From Leptasterias polaris (taxonomy: Eukaryota > Echinodermata > Asteroidea > Forcipulatida > Asteriidae): DNA of 64,000 bases. Under the pieces are notes generated by a model, which was not told where the DNA came from, did no database searches, and saw only the letters and a list, made by a program, of their open reading frames with translations. The first letter of the stretch is position 1. Each line of letters starts with the position of its first letter. The stretch is from NCBI GenBank assembly GCA_037783415.1, contig JAZGTN010000218.1, positions 992,001 through 1,056,000 on the forward strand. The letters run 5' to 3'. Positions 58,955 to 64,000 of this stretch are shown here, piece by piece. A program made the translations under genes and the position numbers.

Positions 58955-59312
58955 GGCCAGCTTCTGGATAACTCGTTCGCGTTTATATAAAGTTTTGATA
59001 AAGTTTTGATAACAGTTTTTTATATAAAGTTTTGATAAAAGTTTCTATAAGAGTTAAAGTATAAGCTGAAATACCAAAGACATGTTCAGTACTTGTTGAG
59101 GCCAAAGAGTTAAGTTAAAGAAAACAAAAAGTATTCTTGCCAGTTGGATAAAGAATAAAGTTGTTATAAGTTTATAAATAAAGATTGTGTGTATATATAT
59201 ATGTATTTTCTTACAGGTTAACTAAATACAGGTATTGGTAAACACTCTGCCGCGTTCGGTATGAGGTTTTCGGCTGGACTAAATGGGGACATTTAGGCCT
59301 GTCAGGAGGCTT
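58955..59312 (+). other. Untranslated stretch before the 3' LTR
   Basis: Contains three imperfect TATAAAGTTTTGATAA-type repeats (about 58984-59050) and a short TA microsatellite. The last bases, GTCAGGAGGCTT, are the only candidate polypurine tract. Confidence 0.5.
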
Positions 59313-60368
59313 TGTGACGCGACAGGGTGCTTACCCGGTTAATAAATATTCCATGTTAAATTGCAGAAGTGTAAAGGCTATGACACACGATTGAGGGCGC
59401 TAGCGCTAGCAGCATAGGCGTAGTACTAAAGCATAGGCGAAGCAGCGCGTGCACTGAGTGGACGGCGAGGGTCACCGTTCACTCATGTGAGGCGTACAGC
59501 GCATGCGCGAGGCTGCACCAAAAGCTATATAAAGCGCGTGTTTCCGTGTGAGCAGCGTCCTTCCGCTGTGCTAGGATAAGGTGCGTACAAACTGATAGGC
59601 GGGTATAACCTCCTTGTATAACCAGGCGATTGGGAATGTGGTAGGCTGTGTGGAGATAATAGGATTCTCATAGGATCCTAGCGGTTGTGCGATCGGAAAT
59701 AGAGATCTCTGCCGAGACCCTGCAACGCAAGTTGCGCGGGGCGGTGACTCTATAATCTCCCGTGGCCTGATCAGACCCTTGTGTCCCGGTGTGCGAGGCT
59801 GGCGGTGCTGCCTGGTCCGTTGCTGTCATAGCGCTATCGAATAGAGTGAGAAAGGGCGTGAGACTATTACCCGTGGGGCGTGCGATCGATTATTACGGGC
59901 GTGTTGCTGAAACCCATCAGTGCAAACTGCGTGGGGCGACATCCCTGTATTGTTATAGTCCCGACCTGCGTCATTCAAATCTTAAGCGCATGTCCGTAGC
60001 AAACTGAGACGTGAGTCATAGACCTCCATTTTGTTGTGTAAAGGGCGCCACCTACGGTGGTTGAGGAGCCGAGAAGATTGTACAATAAAACATCTTTGTT
60101 GCCATGTGTGCTACTTGAAACTTTGTGTCATCCTGTGTTTATTCTTGCTGTCTTCGTCTGGAGCCGAGTCTAGGAGTTAAGGGTCAGGGGTCATCAGTAG
60201 CGTCCCGAGCGACGTACCATAATTATACCAGCACTGGGACGGTATATTTCTATCCCAACGGATCTGTCTCTAGCCGCTCAGAGCGTTTCCGGCCAGGCCG
60301 TCCGATGCCGACACCCTCTTAGGGTAGTTGTTCAGCAACTTCCTGTTCGAGGGGGGTGTTGCGCCACA
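59313..60368 (+). repeat. 3' LTR
   Basis: Same length and ends as the 5' LTR. Differences noticed: GACTATTACC against GACTTTTACC, and AGTAGCGTCCC against AGTAGCATCCC. Confidence 0.92.
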
Positions 60369-61945
60369 GTATTAATAATAATACAAGCAGTGTGGTGGTG
60401 TGCTGGCATTGACTTAATTCAAGATTATGTTGGAACAATAATAGCAAATAAACACCTAGTGTTGAATTGAACAATGGGTCTTTGACTTCTGCCCGAAGTC
60501 AAAGGTTTCATGATTCGAGGGTTTGCCAGTTTATAGAGTCATTTGCCTTGGATACAACACTCAGTTACATGGTCAGACCTATCTTTGGGTTTTATTCTAA
60601 AGATGACGCTGTTGCGAATAATAGTGTCTTATACTTAATTTGAAAAGGTAAAAGCTTTCTGACGCATGGTACGTTGCTCATTATGACATTGTGGAAATGT
60701 AAATAATGAAGCAGCAATCTATTGGATTTTAATATAGGCCTAACAAAAAAATTGTAACTTTATATTCAGAATCTGATTTTCGCAGCAGAGCTTACAAATC
60801 AATTTTGTTTGCATCCCAGTGGAAACTTTAATTGCCTACCTAGAATCGAAAGTGGGTAGGTTACTTTGATGGCCTTCAAATAAGACAGAAAGTAGAGAAA
60901 TACATGCATACATTTTAAAACATTGCATAAGAATCCTGAGAGTAATACACTCTGAATGAGTTGGTTATAAATTTGAACTGGTTTATTGATACGAATAGAC
61001 ATACACAACAACAAAATAACAAACATGATTGAAAGGTATATAAATAAAAAATTAAATGAAAAATTACGTTGGAATAGAGCACAAAGGGAATGAGTGTGTG
61101 TGTTTTTTTACATGAATACATTGAACAAAGTCAAAAGTATGTTAGTTGGTGTTAGTTATGACTTTGAAACAAATTCGCTAAGTACAGTTGGGAAGGTGAT
61201 TATTTGGAATTCAACATTAGCCTCATCCAACATGTAAAAAACGTATTAAGGGTAAAATAAAGGCAAATAAAACAAAACTAAACAGACAATTCATAAGGGC
61301 AGAGTTTTCTTTTAACAATCCTTGTATTGACGCGCCCGGCCCTCATTAATTATAACAGAGTGAGCAGACCGCTCACGAAAGGGTTTGTAAAACACTTCAG
61401 TACATTGTCCAGTTTGTTACTGACTGAGGTAAATTCTGCATTGGAAGACATTGTTAACCACTTCACGTCGGTATTATAAAAAAAATGCTGGGCCTCTGGG
61501 CGGTATTATTTTTGGAAAAAAATTAGGGTTTTTTCCCCGGCGAAAGGTTAAAGTGTTTTCCTCGATAATAGATCAATACACCCATGCCAAGAATGTTGGC
61601 GTCGGAATTTTCAAAATTCCTTCGATAGAACTCCCGTGGCGGGCGTTTTCATTTCGCCGTTCGCGGACTGAAATTTACGTCAACCGGCAGTGTGGAACAA
61701 ATGTCCATTGCAAAACGGACGTCAACCGTCAGAAGCGATGTGTAGTTCAGGGATTGGGGTCGTCAATAGACACATGTGGAACAAAGAAAGGGAAGACGTG
61801 GTGGTGCTGGCAAGCAGTATCCCCGGGAAACGGGTTAGGTAATTGAAATTGCAAAGACGTCCACCAGCCCAGGTACAAATTTCTATAGGTAAGTAGTCGG
61901 CCAGCAAGGAGACAATGAAGACTGAAGCCGATAAGCCGAAAAGCT
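60369..61945. other. No supported gene; one cysteine-containing candidate
   Basis: Mostly AT-rich. The plus-strand frame at 61451-61846 becomes GC-richer from 61630 and contains QCGTNVHCKTDVNRQKRC and IDTCGTKKGKTWWCW, ending in a stop. Flanking sequence gives no splice or promoter support, so it is noted only as a candidate exon. Confidence 0.3.
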
Positions 61946-61949
61946 GATA

Positions 61950-62895
61950 ATCCTCATTGTTTGGGGCAGACAGCTTGAACAAAGATACGTTTAGGAGTAG
62001 GCTGAATTTATATGCAAGTCAAAGAAAAATTATGAGACCATAGTTTTATTTATTTATTATTTTACATCTTGATTGTATTGCAACTAAATACGAATACAAG
62101 TATGAGGCGAGGGGATTCCACATAGACAAATTGATCAAAGCACCGAAATGATGACCAGGTCAAGGCATGAAGTATCCATGTGTAACGCGTTGAGAGGCCC
62201 ACCAGTTTATAGAGGGGAGAGCGCAGTCGTGGGGTACGGGGACAAGGGTTGACCGTGTACAGACAAAAGCTAGCCCCCGTTTGAGATGGAAGGGCCCGGC
62301 CCGGCGGCAGTGGAGTACTGGGACAGTTGTTGACCGTGTCGGCCGTGAGGTATCCCCCGTGCATCGCATCACTGGACCCGTCCCAGTACCGATGGATATG
62401 ACCGGGATGGCTGAATATTGATGGCATACCCTTTTTATTTTGTTACAGCTAAGTTGGTACCAATGGGTTTAGTGGTTACAGGTTTCAATGGAGACAAATG
62501 GAACAAAGGTGTGGGGGGGGGGGAGGAGTATGGGGAAAAGGGTTGACCGTGTAGCAAGGGCCCGGGAGTGGAGTACTGGGACAAGTGCTGACCGGGTCAG
62601 CCCATGAGGTATCCCCCGTGAAACGCATTGCCGGACCCATTATTATTTTAGCCTTTTTATTTTGTTACAGCTAAGATGGTACCAAGGGATTAGGGGTTTC
62701 AATGGAGACAGATGGAACAAAGGTGTCCAATCATTTGCATGCTAAAATGTTTACATTTTATACTTTTGTTGTAACACAGCCAAGGGATTATGGGTTTCAA
62801 TGAAGACAAATGAAACAAAGGTGTCCAATCATTGTTTGGGGCTGACAGCATGAACAATATGTTTAGGTGTCTGGTAGATGTATGCAAGTCAATGA
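61950..62895. repeat. Diverged tandem duplications
   Basis: About 62200-62460 and 62540-62690 share CAGTGGAGTACTGGGACA/GAGTGGAGTACTGGGACA, GAGGTATCCCCCGTG and TTTTGTTACAGCTAAG. GGTTTCAATGGAGACA recurs at about 62480, 62695 and 62785. The segment TTGTTTGGGGC with GACAGC is shared by 61956 and 62835. This is local segmental duplication with no coding call. Confidence 0.6.
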
Positions 62896-63210
62896 CTGGT
62901 TAGGGGACTCCCGAATACAAAACCAAGAAAGTATATACAAGTAAACAAGGAACAAAATAATTTATTGGTTTTCCTCCATCAGAAGTTTTCACATAAACAC
63001 AAAAGTGTGGGTTTACATTTGTGTTTCTATTTACAAGTAAAACAAGGAACAGAATATTTATTGACATTACCAATTTCAAATGCATGTAAATAAAATAAAC
63101 AAGAGGAAAAGAATGCCTAGAAAAAAAAAAAAAAGACTTTCTTCGCATTACATCTCTGGTCAATTGGCCCAAAAAGAGCCGTTGCTATTGGTCTCGACAT
63201 TTTGCCCCGG

Positions 63211-63349
63211 TCAATATATCGAGATCTTAGCAACGGCTAAGTCGGCGAAAACAATGAAAAACATAAGGAGGGCTCCGAAGGCGTGAAAGCCGCCGTGGGT
63301 CACGGCGTGGTCGGCCGGGCGCACGGTGGCGTGGGACTTGGAGTACGAG
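63211..63349 (-). pseudogene. Duplicated, truncated last exon of a membrane-protein-like gene
   Basis: The minus strand encodes SYSKSHATVRPADHAVTHGG followed by a hydrophobic segment, GALLMFFIVFADL, then a short tail whose stop codon lies inside a hairpin repeat. The GC-rich codons stand out from the flanks. No splice acceptor remains upstream because a palindromic sequence abuts the exon at 63350. It is therefore a copy cut off from its gene. Confidence 0.45.
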
Positions 63350-63877
63350 GTATATTTACACATGGTTGTACCAGTTTCTACACATCAAATCATGGCATCA
63401 CTAGTAAAATCTCTAGGGTACAACCATGTGTAAATATATTTTGGACGGACAATTGGCCCTAAAAAAGAACCGTTGCTAAGGTCTCAACATTTTGCCCCAG
63501 TCAAAATATTGAGATCTTAGCAACGGTTCTTTTCAGAGGCAACTCTTATTCCAAAATATATTTACACATGGTTGTACCCTAGAGATTTTACACTAGAGAT
63601 TTTACACATCAAATCATGGCATCTTTGCTAAAACAAGTTCAACTACAATACAATTCAGTTCAACACAGTTCAATGCAATACAGTTCAAAAATTTCGCTCG
63701 GTGTGGTATGTCCCAATTTCAAATGCATGTAAATAAACACAAGGAAAAAAATGCCTAGACAAAATAATATGACTTTCTTCGCATTACATCTCTGGTCAAT
63801 TGGCACAAAAAGAGCCGTTGCTAAGGTCTCGACATTTTGCCCCTGTCAATATATTGAGATCTTGGCAACGGTTCTTT

Positions 63878-64000
63878 TCAGAAAAAGTACAAGTCGGCGA
63901 AAACAATGAAAAACATAAGGAGGGCTCCGAGGCGTGAAGGCCGCCGTGGGCCACGGCGTGGTCGGCCGGGCGCACGGTGGAGTGGGACTTGGAGTACGAG
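63878..64000 (-). CDS. Last exon, second copy, running off the window
   Basis: Same exon as 63211-63349 with VRPADHAVAHGG. One base is missing near 63931 relative to copy 1. Allowing for it, the hydrophobic segment ends FADLYFF and a TGA at 63878-63880, which looks like the natural C-terminus. The protein would end in a membrane helix. The rest of the gene, if present, lies to the right of the window. The family is not recognised. Confidence 0.4.
   Translation of the reverse strand, partial: LVLQVPLHRAPGRPRRGPRRPSRLGALLMFFIVFADLYFF

Larger units (their letters stand above)
53747..60368 (+). mobile_element. Ty3/gypsy-like LTR element, non-autonomous, very young
   Basis: Two 1056-bp LTRs (TG...CA) flank a 4.5-kb interior. 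The target duplication is GTAT or AGTAT (53742-53746 and 60368-60372). I found only two differences between the LTRs, so insertion was recent. The interior carries a tRNA-Leu-type primer site, gag with two frame changes, gag fused to integrase, and a C2H2 ORF. Protease, reverse transcriptase and RNase H are absent, so RNA copying must be supplied in trans. The polypurine tract before the 3' LTR is weak (AGGAGGCTT). Confidence 0.9.
63060..64000. repeat. About 645-bp tandem duplication with three hairpins
   Basis: Bases 63069-63349 repeat at about 63714-64000 in direct orientation. Each copy contains a hairpin (63177-63238 and 63808-63877), and a third stands between (63465-63533). Arms read like GAACCGTTGCTAAGGTCTC and its complement GAGATCTTAGCAACGGTTC around a loop with TTTTGCCCC. 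Around the middle hairpin is a further inverted repeat with TATTTACACATGGTTGTACC (63350, 63418 and 63553 regions). Confidence 0.8.

Noticed and set aside
53747..60368. Gmr1-type element with integrase ahead of RT
   Set aside because: No RT or RNase H follows the integrase, and the linker before the integrase looks like the one that follows RNase H in the usual order. An internal deletion is simpler, though Gmr1-type ancestry is not excluded.
62062..62427. 121-codon minus-strand ORF
   Set aside because: It lies in a diverged tandem duplication, and the sister copy does not keep the frame open.

Overview
The window is animal nuclear DNA, AT-rich, intron-bearing and crowded with transposable elements. 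tRNA-derived SINEs, short inverted-repeat elements and CR1/L2- and RTE-type LINEs look, from memory, like families common in echinoderm genomes (sea stars, sea cucumbers). An echinoderm is the best guess, but no species can be named from sequence alone.

Layout. 0-9.6 kb: an unrecognised 347-codon ORF, a broken protein-kinase gene with a TATA box, a Tc1/mariner-like non-autonomous element, a four-copy local repeat, LINE debris and a degenerate minisatellite. 9.6-22.8 kb: no clear host gene; a palindromic TA-flanked MITE, a nearly intact RTE-like LINE on the minus strand, a tRNA-derived SINE and scattered modules with a TGACGTCA palindrome. 22.8-29.2 kb: a minus-strand CR1/L2-type LINE split by a 4.3-kb inverted-repeat DNA transposon that carries exon-like host-style sequence and nested SINEs. 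29.2-36.1 kb: LINE and SINE fragments, then a second CR1-type LINE inserted inside a 130-bp tandem array. 36.1-40 kb: a 57-bp minisatellite, a hAT-like element with a 6-bp target duplication, an AAATCACATCC satellite and a foldback element with a 10-bp target duplication. 41.5-47.2 kb: the best host gene, seven minus-strand exons joined here by canonical splice sites with consistent phases; the product is unknown, with a long acidic tail. 47.2-53.6 kb: no gene seen. 53.7-60.4 kb: a very young Ty3/gypsy-like LTR element with 1056-bp LTRs. Its main ORF joins gag directly to integrase with no protease, reverse transcriptase or RNase H, and a two-finger C2H2 ORF follows behind a splice-acceptor-like site. 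60.4-64 kb: tandem duplications, three related hairpins and two copies of the last exon of a putative membrane protein, running off the right edge.

Most of the content is layered insertion: DNA transposon into LINE, LINE into satellite, LTR element into LINE, MITE into intron. Several frameshifts, including those in the host gene and in gag, fall in G/C homopolymers, so some apparent damage may be assembly error. The strongest candidates for something undescribed are the RT-less gag-integrase element with its zinc-finger ORF, the new seven-exon gene, and the 300-bp block shared by two unrelated DNA transposons.
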